Source: an uncultured Verrucomicrobiota bacterium (GTDB taxonomy: Bacteria > Verrucomicrobiota > Verrucomicrobiia > Limisphaerales > UBA9464). Taken from it: 64,000 nucleotides of DNA. This document shows, in pieces, positions 17,948 to 26,928 of the stretch. The DNA is taken from contig CAIXUG010000024.1 in NCBI GenBank assembly GCA_903922605.1, positions 1-64,000 of the forward strand, read 5' to 3'. The notes beneath the pieces were generated by a model, which searched no databases, had not been told where the DNA came from, and saw only the letters and a list, made by a program, of their open reading frames with translations. How positions within the stretch are numbered: position 1 is the first letter of the stretch; every line of letters starts with the position of its first letter. Both the position numbers and the translations under genes were made by a program.

Positions 17948-19990
17948 TCACGGTGTCACCACACGATACGCACGGGCGGAACTGGAGGCGGCGTCCGGGT
18001 CCAAGATAGGGGAAATCTCCGAGGACGAAGGTACGGTCACCGTCCTGAGATCGTTCCAGGTCTGCAGGTCGGTCGTGTACTGCACACGGTACTGCTGGTT
18101 CGGCACCCCTCCGAGGCCGAACTGGAAGCCCCGCCCGGGCACCCAGCGGTGCTGCCCGAGCCGGGCCCCGCCCGTCGGCGTGCTGCAGAGAATCTGACCG
18201 TTCGCAGTGACCGCCACGTACAGGCCATCACGGTAGGCGACGCCGTTCAGGGGACCGGTGTAGTCGAGCGTGATCGGAGTCCAGTTCGCACCATCGGGCG
18301 AATGCAGCACCAGACCGTTCTCGGTCGTGACCTGCGGGCTGCCCACGGCCACAAAACCGTCCACGGTATGGATCACCGCCTGCAACTGGTCGAATCGGGG
18401 CAGGAGCCGCCAGTCCGCCGCGTTGGGCGAACTGCTGAGGAAGCTCGTGCCCAGGGCCACGTACAGGCCTTCACCATAGGCGAGGCTCCGGCCATAGTCG
18501 GGCCGGTTGAGGCCGGTGTTGGCGTACGTCCACGTCAGGCCGTCGGGGCTGCGGCCGATCACGTTCCCGATCTCGGGGGATGGCGCCGGCCCGAAGGCGA
18601 GGAACTGCGTGCCGTCGTCGATCACGGCCTGCATCGTGTTCGCCAGGGAAGTGGCGTATCCCGGCGTCACCTCCCAATTGGTACCGTCGGTCGAGCTCAG
18701 GTAGGCCCCGGCGACCACATAGCGGCCCCGGGCGTAAACCACGCCATGCAGGGGAGTGGTGTCCGGGCTGGCATGAAAACAACGGGTCCAGGCATGGTCA
18801 TCCGGGCTGGTCAGGATCGTTCCGCTGGCACCGGTGGCGATCGTCAGGCCGCCGGCATTGGCCACACCGTAGAGATGCACCTGGGTGCCACTGGCTTCTG
18901 CCTGCCAGTCGAAACCGTCGGCAGAGGTCAGGATCGTGCCGTGGTTCCCCACGGCCACGAAGCCGGTTGGCGTAGCGGTCACGGCATTCAGGCTGACACG
19001 GGGCAGGCTGTGCTGGCGCCACCGGATGCCATCATCCGAAAAGTAGACATTGCGTTCGGAGTCGGTCATGACGAAGCGACCACTCACAAACGCCACGCCT
19101 GTCGGATTCGGGTTGGTCAGGGTGCTTTGGTCAAAGGTCCAGTGCCGGCCGTCATCGGAATAGCCCACCACCCCCGATCCCACGAGGACGTAACGGCCCC
19201 GACCATAGGCCATCCCCCGCACAAAGGTCTTGCTGTCGAACGGCAGGACGTCCCAGTCAGCCCCGCCATTGTCCGACACGGCCACCATGGTGTCCGGCGT
19301 CTCATTCTTCGAGCCAAACGCGAAACACCGCCCGTTCAGGCAGTTCAAGCCGCTCCAGTATACGAAGTCTGCCGGCGGCGTGGTGGGAGGCTGCGGGGCC
19401 AGCGCATGCGGCTGCCAGGTCAGGCCATCCGGCGAAAGCCACACCCCTTCCGTTTCGGAAAGGAGCACAAAATGGTCCTGCACATAAGCGATCCCGCCAC
19501 AGGGGTGCCGGTGCGGTGCCGCTTGGGGGGTCCAGGTCACCCCGTCCGATGAAATGTCCAGCGTGCCGGTGCCGGCGGCGACAAACCGCCCGCCCCCATA
19601 GGCCACCCCGCCCCACGGGCGGGTGCCGGTAAGGGCCTGCGTGCGCCACGTCACGCCATTGGTTGAAATATGGGCCATGCTGCCGCTCGCGGGCAGGGCT
19701 TGGAAGGTGTCATTCGCCTTGAGGATGAAGTAGCCCCCCGTTACGAGCCCGCCGTCGGCCGGGGTCCACAACTCACCGTCAAAGGAGGAGCGGAAGCCGA
19801 ACGACGTCTGGGCCAACAACAACTCATCATCAAAGCTGACCAGCTGTGACACATAGGATGACAACGCGGCCGGGCTGGCCGTGATCCAGTTCGTGGGCGG
19901 GCTGGCCTGCAAGGCCGAGGCACCGCCGCCCACCAGCAGCAGGGCCAGTGAACACGCGAGGCGGCGGAAACGGAAAACGACGGAATTCAT
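17948..19990 (-). CDS. Secreted BNR/Ycf48-like beta-propeller protein, paralogue 3
   Basis: The start is set at the ATG at 19990, which opens a signal peptide (MNSVVFRFRRLACSLALLLV). The in-frame extension to 20137 has no signal character. The product is 680 aa. Repeats (GRYVLVGSGVVGYSDDGRHW, GFVAVGNHGTILTSADGFDW, GTILTSPDDHAWTRCF) align blade by blade with paralogues 1 and 2, and the C-terminal YRVQYTTDLQTWNDL ... YRVVTP is also shared. It has its own upstream region with the 22-bp element. It is divergent from the methyltransferase gene, 202 bp apart. Confidence 0.8.
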   Translation of the reverse strand: MNSVVFRFRRLACSLALLLVGGGASALQASPPTNWITASPAALSSYVSQLVSFDDELLLAQTSFGFRSSFDGELWTPADGGLVTGGYFILKANDTFQALPASGSMAHISTNGVTWRTQALTGTRPWGGVAYGGGRFVAAGTGTLDISSDGVTWTPQAAPHRHPCGGIAYVQDHFVLLSETEGVWLSPDGLTWQPHALAPQPPTTPPADFVYWSGLNCLNGRCFAFGSKNETPDTMVAVSDNGGADWDVLPFDSKTFVRGMAYGRGRYVLVGSGVVGYSDDGRHWTFDQSTLTNPNPTGVAFVSGRFVMTDSERNVYFSDDGIRWRQHSLPRVSLNAVTATPTGFVAVGNHGTILTSADGFDWQAEASGTQVHLYGVANAGGLTIATGASGTILTSPDDHAWTRCFHASPDTTPLHGVVYARGRYVVAGAYLSSTDGTNWEVTPGYATSLANTMQAVIDDGTQFLAFGPAPSPEIGNVIGRSPDGLTWTYANTGLNRPDYGRSLAYGEGLYVALGTSFLSSSPNAADWRLLPRFDQLQAVIHTVDGFVAVGSPQVTTENGLVLHSPDGANWTPITLDYTGPLNGVAYRDGLYVAVTANGQILCSTPTGGARLGQHRWVPGRGFQFGLGGVPNQQYRVQYTTDLQTWNDLRTVTVPSSSEISPILDPDAASSSARAYRVVTP

Positions 19991-20102
19991 GGGCGGTTGG
20001 CAAGGAGTGGCTGACCGGCTTGGCGTCCGAAGTGGCAGAACCGAGGGCGCATGGACTGCGGGATTCCGGTGCTGATGGTGTGGAGGAGAAGGAAATGCCC
20101 CC

Positions 20103-20124
20103 GGGCCTGTCAATGGGGAAGCGG
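20103..20124 (-). promoter_or_regulatory. Conserved upstream element of BNR paralogue 3
   Basis: Identical 22-bp copy of 17816-17837, 113 bp upstream of the start at 19990. It contains TTGACA on the reverse strand (plus-strand 20108-20113). It lies in the divergent region shared with the methyltransferase gene. Confidence 0.45.
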
Positions 20125-20192
20125 CGGGGGCTGTCACACTGCCAGCCGCCGCGAATTGACGCCGCTCCCGACCATGCGCAGTCTTTGCGGAC

Positions 20193-21851
20193 GTGAACCA
20201 GCTCTACTTCGGCGACAATCTCCAGGTTCTCCGCGAGTCCATCGCCACGGAGTCGGTCGACCTCATCTACCTCGACCCTCCGTTCAACTCCAAGCGCGAC
20301 TACAACCTTCTGTTCAAGTCCCCAAAGGGAAAGCAGAGCGAGGCGCAGATCGAGGCATTTAAGGACTCTTGGTCCTGGGGTGAGCAGGCGGAGCGCGAGT
20401 TTGACGAATTGGTGCACGCGCCCAACACTGAAGTGTCCGAAATCATGCGGGCGCTCCGCCGTTTCCTCGGCGAGAACGACATGATGGCCTACCTCACAAT
20501 GATGGGTAACCGCCTGCTCGAACTCCACCGCGTGCTCAAGCCCACCGGCTCACTGTATCTCCATTGCGACCCGACCGCTTCCCATTATCTGAAAATCGTC
20601 CTGGATGGGGTCTTTGGAAAAGGAATGTTTCGCAATGAGGTTGTCTGGAAGCGAACCGGCGCACATGGAAGCGCAAAAAGGTTCGGGCCCGTTCATGATA
20701 CGATTTTCTTCTACACGAAAACCGATGACTTCGTTTGGACTTTCCCCGCCACGGCCCACGCTGACGACTATGTTGAAAAGCATTTCAAACAAGTCGACGA
20801 TGACGGACGGAAGTTCCAGGCCATAACGCTTACTGGTTCAGGCCTGCGACACGGAGAAAGTGGCATGCCTTGGAGACATATCAACCCGTCGGATGTTGGA
20901 CGTCATTGGGCGATTCCTGGAGAAGTCATGGAACGCTACAAACTGACTGGTGCAACAGTTCAGGAGCGTTTGGAGGCGCTTGATTCAGCCAGTCTAATTT
21001 TCTGGCCAAAGGGCGGCGAAGGCACACCGAGACTCAAATGGTTCGCCGATGAACTTGGTGGAATGGCGATTTCGGATGTTTGGTCGGACATTCCACCGAT
21101 TGGCGCACAAGCTGCCGAACGTCTCGGTTATCCAACACAAAAGCCCTTGGCTTTGTTGGAAAGAATCATTCAAGCCAGCAGCAACGGAGGCGACGCGGTG
21201 CTCGACCCGTTTTGCGGCTGTGGCACGGCCGTTCATGCCGCCCAGAAGCTCAACCGCAATTGGATTGGCATCGACATTACGCACCTCGCCATTTCGCTCA
21301 TTGAGAAGCGGCTTAAGGACGCCTTTGGCGCGAATTGTCAATTTGACATCCATGGCACACCCAAAGACCTCGATGCCGCGCGCGATCTTGCCAAGCGGGA
21401 TAAATATCAGTTCCAATACTGGGCCGTCTCGCTCGTAGAAGCCCAGCCCTCCCAGGGCAAGAAGAAGGGCAAAGATGGCGGCGTTGATGGTCTGAAATAT
21501 TTCCACGACGTGGACAAGGCTGGCACCCGCAAGATTGTCGTGAGCGTGAAGGGCGGCGGCCTCAAGGCCGATGATGTTCGCGCCCTGAACCACGTGCGCG
21601 AGCGAGAGTCGTCCGAGATCGCCCTGTTTATCTCCTTGGAGGAGCCTACGCGCGGCATGATCGCCGACGCAGCGAGTGCGGGCTTTTACGAAAGTGCAAG
21701 CGGCAAGAAGTTTCCCCGCGTGCAATTGTTGACCATCGACGGCCTGCTATCCGGCAAACAGCGCGCGGAGCATCCCGACCACGCGCCCGACTTGAACTTC
21801 AAGAAGGCCAAGGCCGAGGCCACCGCAGCCCAACCGGAACTGGGCGTGTGA
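20193..21851 (+). CDS. Orphan N4/N6 DNA methyltransferase with C-terminal nuclease-like domain
   Basis: 552 aa from a GTG start; the nearby ATG at 20174 is out of frame. Motif IV DPPF is at residues 28-31 and motif I DPFCGCGT at about 338-345, with WIGIDITHLAISLIEKR after it. This is the order of beta-class, type III Mod-like amino-methyltransferases. Residues about 400-510 look like an Mrr-type PD-(D/E)xK fold: GGVDGLKYF, then KIVVSVKGG, where VSVK would be a degenerate active-site strand. No partner restriction gene or phage gene is adjacent. GC falls noticeably at about 20600-21150, which suggests horizontal origin. Protein-level activity of the nuclease part is uncertain. Confidence 0.85.
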   Translation: MNQLYFGDNLQVLRESIATESVDLIYLDPPFNSKRDYNLLFKSPKGKQSEAQIEAFKDSWSWGEQAEREFDELVHAPNTEVSEIMRALRRFLGENDMMAYLTMMGNRLLELHRVLKPTGSLYLHCDPTASHYLKIVLDGVFGKGMFRNEVVWKRTGAHGSAKRFGPVHDTIFFYTKTDDFVWTFPATAHADDYVEKHFKQVDDDGRKFQAITLTGSGLRHGESGMPWRHINPSDVGRHWAIPGEVMERYKLTGATVQERLEALDSASLIFWPKGGEGTPRLKWFADELGGMAISDVWSDIPPIGAQAAERLGYPTQKPLALLERIIQASSNGGDAVLDPFCGCGTAVHAAQKLNRNWIGIDITHLAISLIEKRLKDAFGANCQFDIHGTPKDLDAARDLAKRDKYQFQYWAVSLVEAQPSQGKKKGKDGGVDGLKYFHDVDKAGTRKIVVSVKGGGLKADDVRALNHVRERESSEIALFISLEEPTRGMIADAASAGFYESASGKKFPRVQLLTIDGLLSGKQRAEHPDHAPDLNFKKAKAEATAAQPELGV

Positions 21852-21876
21852 TACAACCCCTGCTTACCGCCCCGCC

Positions 21877-23232
21877 TCACTCCATTTCCGGTGCGGAGGC
21901 TTCCACCCGGTACAGCGCGCTGAGGGTGCGCAGGTACAGCGCCTTGCCATCCACCGCCGGGGAGGCCATGAAGCCGTCGTCCAGCTTGTTGGTCGTGATG
22001 ATCTTCAGCTCGCGGCCCGGCTTGATGACCGTCGCGAGGCCCGCGCGGTCAAACCAGTAGATGCGCCCGTCGGCGTAGATGGGCGAGGCGGCGAACTTGC
22101 CACCGATGCGTTCGGACCAGACCACCTGCCCGGTCGCGGCGTCCAGGCAGCTCAGGAACGCCTCGTCGGCCGCCGTGTAGATCAGCCCGTCGAGCAGCAG
22201 TGGGGAGGCGTATTTGCCAATGTGGGCCTTGTTGCGCCAGACGACGCCGGTGTCGGTCACGTCGCCCTTGCCGTCGGTCTTCACCGCGAGCATCTCCCCC
22301 TTGGTCATGCCGCTGACGAAATAGGCGATTCCATCCCCAAACACCGGCCGGGGCGCGGTGGAAAAGTCGGGGTACCGCACCATCCAGAGCTCCGTTCCGG
22401 TGTGGGGAACGTAGCCGTAGGCGGCCTTCGCGCCCGCGCTGAGCAGCAGGGGCTGGCCGTTGGCAGTCACCACCAGCGGCGTGCTGTGGGCCTTGCGCAG
22501 GTCGCCGTCGCGCGCCATCGGACCGGGCACGTTTTCGTCGTTCCACGCGACCGAGCGCTTGGTGGTCCAGACGGTTTTGCCGGTCTCCTTGTCGAGGGCG
22601 ACGAGGTATTGGAGGTCCGCGCCGTCGAAGGTCAGGATGATCGTCTTCTCATAGGAGATGACGGAGGACGAGGGGCCGCGATAGTGCCGGCACTTCAGGT
22701 CTTCGCGCTTCCAGAGAACCTTGCCCGTGTGCGCGTCGAGGCAGGCCGTGAAGGGGCTGCCGAAATGGATATAGACGCGGCCATTCTCCAGCACGGGCGT
22801 GGGCGTGGCGTAGCAGTTCATGCCCTTGCCGTTGCCGAGCGGCTCCGGCTGGTCGGTGTGGAACACCAGGTTGTTGAAGCGGACCTTGCCGGTCTCGGCG
22901 TCCACGCAGATCGCATAGAGGTCATTGCCCTCCTCGGTGGCGGTGGTCAGCCAGATCAGGCCGTCCGCGATCACGGGCGTGGACTGGCCGTGAAAGGGGA
23001 TGGGCGTCTTCCACTTGATGTTCTTTGTCTCATCCCAATGCAGCGGCAGGCCGATCGGCTTGGTCATGCCCGGCGCGGCGACGTGGCCATCGCCGGTGGG
23101 GCCGCGGAATTCGGTCCAGTCCGCCCGGGCGGCCAGGCCGAGGGTCAGGAGGGAGACGAGGCCCAGGCAGGTGAGCCAGGGACGGCTGCCCGCGCAGCGG
23201 TGAACGGAAGTGCGGGGAAACTCGGGATGCAT
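21877..23232 (-). CDS. Exported PQQ-like beta-propeller protein (BamB-like family)
   Basis: The start is placed at the ATG at 23232 (another is in frame at 23250). The leader has Arg residues followed by a hydrophobic core (LTCLGLVSLLTLGLAARA). The 451-aa product begins WTEFRGPTGDGHV, the signature opening of Planctomycetota/Verrucomicrobiota PQQ-propeller proteins. It then has blades such as GLIWLTTATEEGNDLYAICV, GRVYIHFGSPFTACLDAHTG, GLIYTAADEAFLSCLDAATG and GRIYWFDRAGLATVI. No quinoprotein catalytic residues are recognisable, so a binding or scaffold role is more likely than a dehydrogenase. It is convergent with the methyltransferase gene, 25 bp apart. Confidence 0.85.
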   Translation of the reverse strand: MHPEFPRTSVHRCAGSRPWLTCLGLVSLLTLGLAARADWTEFRGPTGDGHVAAPGMTKPIGLPLHWDETKNIKWKTPIPFHGQSTPVIADGLIWLTTATEEGNDLYAICVDAETGKVRFNNLVFHTDQPEPLGNGKGMNCYATPTPVLENGRVYIHFGSPFTACLDAHTGKVLWKREDLKCRHYRGPSSSVISYEKTIILTFDGADLQYLVALDKETGKTVWTTKRSVAWNDENVPGPMARDGDLRKAHSTPLVVTANGQPLLLSAGAKAAYGYVPHTGTELWMVRYPDFSTAPRPVFGDGIAYFVSGMTKGEMLAVKTDGKGDVTDTGVVWRNKAHIGKYASPLLLDGLIYTAADEAFLSCLDAATGQVVWSERIGGKFAASPIYADGRIYWFDRAGLATVIKPGRELKIITTNKLDDGFMASPAVDGKALYLRTLSALYRVEASAPEME

Positions 23233-23329
23233 GGCGTAACTCCAAACCATCGGCTCCGTAAGTCAATCCCGGGATCGCGAACCGCCTCGGGCGCACTTTC
23301 CCCATCGCGACAGGTTTCGCCCTGGCCCA

Positions 23330-23500
23330 GGCTCGCTACGGAGTCCGCGAGGTATTGGAGTGCGGTGCTGCCGCACCGCTTTGGTCGGGGCGAGCGACCT
23401 GAACAAGGTTGGCCGCAGGCAAAGATGCACGCGTCCGTCCAAAGCGCCGGAGCACCGGCGCAGTCCAGGACGCTGCGCGACTCTGTCACCACCTCCGTAA
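23330..23500. repeat. Intergenic palindromic repeat element
   Basis: In the 331-bp gap between the PQQ gene and the patatin gene, this stretch holds several hairpins: GGTGC(TGCC)GCACC-type at about 23363-23377 and a GCGCCGG/CCGGCGC pair at about 23449-23464. It resembles the repetitive 'G-C-x-C-C-G-G-A-G-C-A-C-C-G-G-C-G-C' intergenic elements I associate with Verrucomicrobiota genomes (recollection, not tested). An AT-rich block at 23512-23533 just before the patatin gene may carry its promoter. Confidence 0.4.
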
Positions 23501-23581
23501 AGCCCCTCCGGTATTAGAAATCATATTATATTGTGCTTGCCCGGATGTTGAACAGGTTCCACATTTGCCGGCCTTACAGCC

Positions 23582-24610
23582 ATGCGCATCCTTTCCATCG
23601 ACGGTGGAGGTCTCCGGGGAATCATTCCAGGCCAGGTGCTGGTCGCCCTCGAAACGAAGCTCCAACAGCTCAGCGGCGATCCGAACCGGCGCCTCGCCGA
23701 CGCCTTTGACCTCATCGCCGGCACCAGCACCGGCGGCATCCTCACCTGCCTCTACCTCTGCCCGGACGCGGCCACCGGACGTCCGAAGTTCACGGCGCAG
23801 GATGCGGTGGGCCTGTATCTCGATCGGGGCCGGGAGATCTTCGACCGCTCCTTCTGGCAGGAGGTCGTCAGCGTGGGCGGGCTGGCCTATGAGAAATATT
23901 CGGCATCAGCGCTGGAAAAGGCCCTGAAGGAATACTTCGGGGAGCAAACGCTCGGCCGGCTGCTCAAGCCGTGCCTTGTCACGGCCTACGACATCGAGAA
24001 CCGCAAGTCGCACTTCTTCAACAGCGCCGATGTCGAGCCCCAGAGGTTCGGGCTCAGATGGGATTCCAAGGGACCGGGTGCGGATTTCATGCTGCGCCAG
24101 GTGGCCCGCGCGACCTCGGCCGCACCCACGTATTTTGAGCCGGCCCGCATTTCGGCACTGGACGGCAAGCGTTACGCGCTGATCGATGGCGGCGTTTTCG
24201 CCAACAACCCGACGATGTGCGCCTGCGTCGAGGCGTTCGCCATGAACCCGGAGCTGGCAGTCAGCGACCTGAAGATCCTCTCCCTCGGCACGGGCGTCGT
24301 GGACAAGAGCTATCCCTATGATCAGGCCAAAGACTGGGGCGAGTTGGCGTGGCTGAAGCCCATTCTCGACATCCTGATGTCCGGCGTGGCGGAGACGGTG
24401 GACTACCAGTTGGCAATGCTTCTGAAAGCGGCATGCTGTCCCAGCCAATACCTCCGGCTGCAGGTGGACCTGAAGCGGTTCCCCTCGGTGGACTCCGAAA
24501 TGGACGATGGCAAGCCGGAGAATCTCGATGCCTTGAGAAAGGCGGGTGAGGCGCTGGCGACCGAGTCCGACGCGGCCCTGGATGGCTTCGCGAAACTGCT
24601 CCTGGCGTGA
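23582..24610 (+). CDS. Patatin-like phospholipase
   Basis: 342 aa with no signal peptide, so cytoplasmic. It shows all patatin hallmarks: oxyanion loop DGGGLRG at 7-13, nucleophile elbow GTSTGG at 47-52 (Ser49), and catalytic Asp202 in the DGG of ALIDGGVFANNP. It should cleave acyl chains from phospholipids by a Ser-Asp dyad (family knowledge). The length and the AAPTYFEPA segment match the CBASS-type and housekeeping patatin subfamilies. No CD-NTase, Cap2/Cap3 or other defence gene is adjacent, so a CBASS role is not supported. The 5' flank is AT-rich, unlike the rest of the locus. Confidence 0.9.
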   Translation: MRILSIDGGGLRGIIPGQVLVALETKLQQLSGDPNRRLADAFDLIAGTSTGGILTCLYLCPDAATGRPKFTAQDAVGLYLDRGREIFDRSFWQEVVSVGGLAYEKYSASALEKALKEYFGEQTLGRLLKPCLVTAYDIENRKSHFFNSADVEPQRFGLRWDSKGPGADFMLRQVARATSAAPTYFEPARISALDGKRYALIDGGVFANNPTMCACVEAFAMNPELAVSDLKILSLGTGVVDKSYPYDQAKDWGELAWLKPILDILMSGVAETVDYQLAMLLKAACCPSQYLRLQVDLKRFPSVDSEMDDGKPENLDALRKAGEALATESDAALDGFAKLLLA

Positions 24611-24650
24611 TGTACCCGCCACCGTGATCGGGCTGGGCGACCGCAGCACT

Positions 24651-25034
24651 TCAGCCCCCCGGGAGGAGGGAGATCGGTGCGTCAAACAGGCCGTGGATGA
24701 AAAGGCTCACACCGGCAAGTCCATACCCGGCCGTCGCCACGAGCAGCAGGCTGAAGCCCGCAATCCGGTAATCCTTCACGAAGACCAGGAAAACACAAGC
24801 GACCGGAATGATCACGGCCAGGGACCCGGCCAAGATTCTGCCCCCACGGGAATCCAGAAACCGAATCGCTTCGGGAGACGGATGCGGGATCATGTCCATC
24901 GTGGCATACAGCCCGTCGTTGAAGGGCGGATAGTGCATGCGGTGCAGCCGCGCAATCCCCGCATAGCCCAGCCCCGCCGAGAGCAGGAGGAAAACCACCA
25001 GGAGCAAAAACAGACCTTTGCCGGAAGCGTTCAT
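24651..25034 (-). CDS. Small membrane protein, unknown function
   Basis: 127 aa with a strong N-terminal hydrophobic segment (KGLFLLLVVFLLLSAGLGYA) and two more (residues about 66-85 and 91-113). It is probably an integral inner-membrane protein with three helices. A soluble loop (RMHYPPFNDGLYATMDMIPH) lies between helices 1 and 2. It follows the larger membrane protein gene by 21 bp on the same strand, so the two are likely one operon. No family recognised. Confidence 0.6.
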   Translation of the reverse strand: MNASGKGLFLLLVVFLLLSAGLGYAGIARLHRMHYPPFNDGLYATMDMIPHPSPEAIRFLDSRGGRILAGSLAVIIPVACVFLVFVKDYRIAGFSLLLVATAGYGLAGVSLFIHGLFDAPISLLPGG

Positions 25035-25055
25035 GGAGGCGACCTGTGGAACAAC

Positions 25056-26285
25056 TCACGCCGCCACCGCACCGAAGCCGAAAGCCCGTTTGATCCAGGA
25101 CCAGGCGGCCAGCAGGCCCACGTCGCGCACCTCCACCGCCCCACAGATCCGGGCGAGCGCCTCCTCGTGGCCCTTGTAGCGTGGCGGGAAGTTCAAGCAG
25201 CCCGACTCGGCCTCGCCTTCGAGGCGTAGCAGCTCGGGATGGAACAATCCCCGGCCGATCGCGTAGCGGCCCGCTGGCAAGGTGGCCACCTTCGGCGGGA
25301 GCACGAGCAGCGGACGGTAGTGGAAGACGAGTTCGCCGGCGGCGTTGCGGGCCACCCGGCCATACGTGCGGGCCGGCAGCGCCTTCCAATCGCGCGCGGA
25401 GAAGGCCCATTGCCCGCCCTGCCCTGCCGGAGCGCACACCTCGGGCGTGAAACGCTTGCGGCGCAGCGTGAGCAGGTCCCACGCGAACAGGTGGCCGAAC
25501 ACCGCGAGCCGCATCGCCCAGCCGGCCAGCGGCAGGCACAGCAAGACGATGATCCCGGCCCAGATCGCGCCGGCGTAGTTATTGATCCAGTGCATCCCGA
25601 CCACGCTCGCCAGCAGGGCCGCGCGGAAGGATTTCAGGAGGGCATCCACCGTCGAAAAGGGGCTGATGAGGATCAGCACATTGACCGAGTGCGAGACGAC
25701 CCAGACTGCGCCATAGGCCAGCAGCGCGACGGGCACGAGCAGCAGGTTGCCCATCCACGAGATGTCCACGGCGGCGAAGGGCATGGCCGAGAAACTGGGC
25801 GCATGCAGCGCGGCCTCGGGCCGGGCTGCCTGAAAGACGTCCATCACCAACGGCACGATGGCCCCGGTGGCGACGAGCGCGCTGAGCTTGTTTTCGAACA
25901 GCTCCAGCATATCCAGCGGCTTCTTGAGCGAGGTGGGCAGGACGGTGCCGGCGCTGTCCTTCGCGAGACACAAGCCCACGATCAGCAGGGCGGGCACCCA
26001 GAACCACGGCTGGGCGTACCACAACAGGTGCTCGCGCTCTGCCTCCGTGGCGCGCAGGTATTTGATCGCGCCGATCCCGCCCACGCCCAGCAGCGGCGAG
26101 ATGGCGATGCCGGTGACCTCCGAAAGCGTCTGCGCGGCGCGGACGCCCGGGGAGGCTTCCGCGACGAACTTCGCCTGCGAATTGTCGGCCGATGACGGGG
26201 ACGCGGTGGCGGCCGACGGCAGCAGCAGGGCAACGAGGAGCGGCAGCACCAGCCAGAGGCTGAGAAACCGGTAGGGCCGTTTCAT
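25056..26285 (-). CDS. Multi-pass membrane protein, unknown function
   Basis: I use the ATG at 26285, the start of a signal peptide or first helix (MKRPYRFLSLWLVLPLLVAL). The frame runs upstream to 26474 without signal character. The product is 409 aa with about five hydrophobic helices: PWFWVPALLIVGLCLA, LVATGAIVPLVMDVF, GNLLLVPVALLAYGAVWVV, and YAGAIWAGIIVLLCLPLAGW. A soluble C-terminal 130 residues follows (RFTPEVCAPAGQGGQW ... FHYRPLLVLPP). It is likely envelope-located and cotranscribed with the 127-aa protein. Its first codons and leader are duplicated at 27053-27163. Function not recognised. Confidence 0.7.
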   Translation of the reverse strand: MKRPYRFLSLWLVLPLLVALLLPSAATASPSSADNSQAKFVAEASPGVRAAQTLSEVTGIAISPLLGVGGIGAIKYLRATEAEREHLLWYAQPWFWVPALLIVGLCLAKDSAGTVLPTSLKKPLDMLELFENKLSALVATGAIVPLVMDVFQAARPEAALHAPSFSAMPFAAVDISWMGNLLLVPVALLAYGAVWVVSHSVNVLILISPFSTVDALLKSFRAALLASVVGMHWINNYAGAIWAGIIVLLCLPLAGWAMRLAVFGHLFAWDLLTLRRKRFTPEVCAPAGQGGQWAFSARDWKALPARTYGRVARNAAGELVFHYRPLLVLPPKVATLPAGRYAIGRGLFHPELLRLEGEAESGCLNFPPRYKGHEEALARICGAVEVRDVGLLAAWSWIKRAFGFGAVAA

Positions 26286-26351
26286 AACGCTGGGGAAACT
26301 GGCAACGCCCCGGCCCGTAGGGAAGTGGAATTGCGAGGTGGCCAGTCCACC
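26242..26351. repeat. 110-bp direct repeat A (leader and first codons of the membrane gene)
   Basis: This segment, spanning the first 15 codons and 66 bp upstream of the gene at 25056-26285, recurs at 27053-27163 in the same orientation with about six differences. The two copies flank the 163-aa gene at 26437-26928. Confidence 0.8.
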
Positions 26352-26436
26352 GAGAGCATCTTTGATTTTGTTCGTAGCCGAGAAGCCGTTCCCAGCGCCA
26401 CGCGCTTTCGTTGGCAACCCCGGGTGCATGTCGAGC

Positions 26437-26928
26437 TCAATTGTGCCACGAGGGCAGAATCTCCGTCTCTCCATCCGTGTTCGTTTTTGTAACTAGCATA
26501 AACGCCCCCATGGATTTGTCCTCCATTGGCCGATTAACAAAGTCAGCCATCGCCTGAGCAATCTTTGGGGAGGATATTGAGGCAACTCGGCCAAATTGCT
26601 CCTCCGGGACGATTCCCACAGCACGACAACTGTGATAAACCACAGCCCAGGCGACTAATTTGTCCCGCATGTCCTCACTTCTGAGGTCTTCGATAGAGTC
26701 GTAAATCAGCGTAGCTGCGATCCGCTCTTGGCAGGAATATGGCTCATTCTTGCGACAAGTGAGCCGCTGCGGGTTCGGGTATATCCACTTAACCCCGAAG
26801 TCCCATCTCGCACGGATCAAATCTCGCAACTCCTCAGGACCGTTTTGAAAGAGCGCCACAAGACGTTGATAAGCATCGCTCCTATCAGCCAGTTGCAAGA
26901 GCTGCTCGAGTTCAACTTCGAAGTTCAT
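26437..26928 (-). CDS. Small cytoplasmic protein of unknown function, between direct repeats
   Basis: 163 aa, no signal or membrane helix; it is rich in charged helices (EVELEQLLQLADRSDAYQRL, DSIEDLRSEDMRDKLVAWAV). I do not recognise the family. Base composition is clearly more AT-rich than its neighbours, and the codon choice differs (many A/T third positions). It lies between two copies of the leader of the adjacent membrane gene, which suggests it arrived by insertion or recombination. It could be an immunity-type or regulatory protein, but nothing in the sequence shows this. Confidence 0.65.
   Translation of the reverse strand: MNFEVELEQLLQLADRSDAYQRLVALFQNGPEELRDLIRARWDFGVKWIYPNPQRLTCRKNEPYSCQERIAATLIYDSIEDLRSEDMRDKLVAWAVVYHSCRAVGIVPEEQFGRVASISSPKIAQAMADFVNRPMEDKSMGAFMLVTKTNTDGETEILPSWHN

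Noticed and set aside
20193-21851. Methyltransferase as part of a multi-gene defence island (BREX, DISARM, type III R-M)
   Set aside because: Neighbours are secreted propeller proteins and no helicase, PglZ or Res subunit is present.
23582-24610. Patatin gene as a CBASS effector
   Set aside because: No CD-NTase or other CBASS gene lies on either side, so a defence role cannot be supported here.
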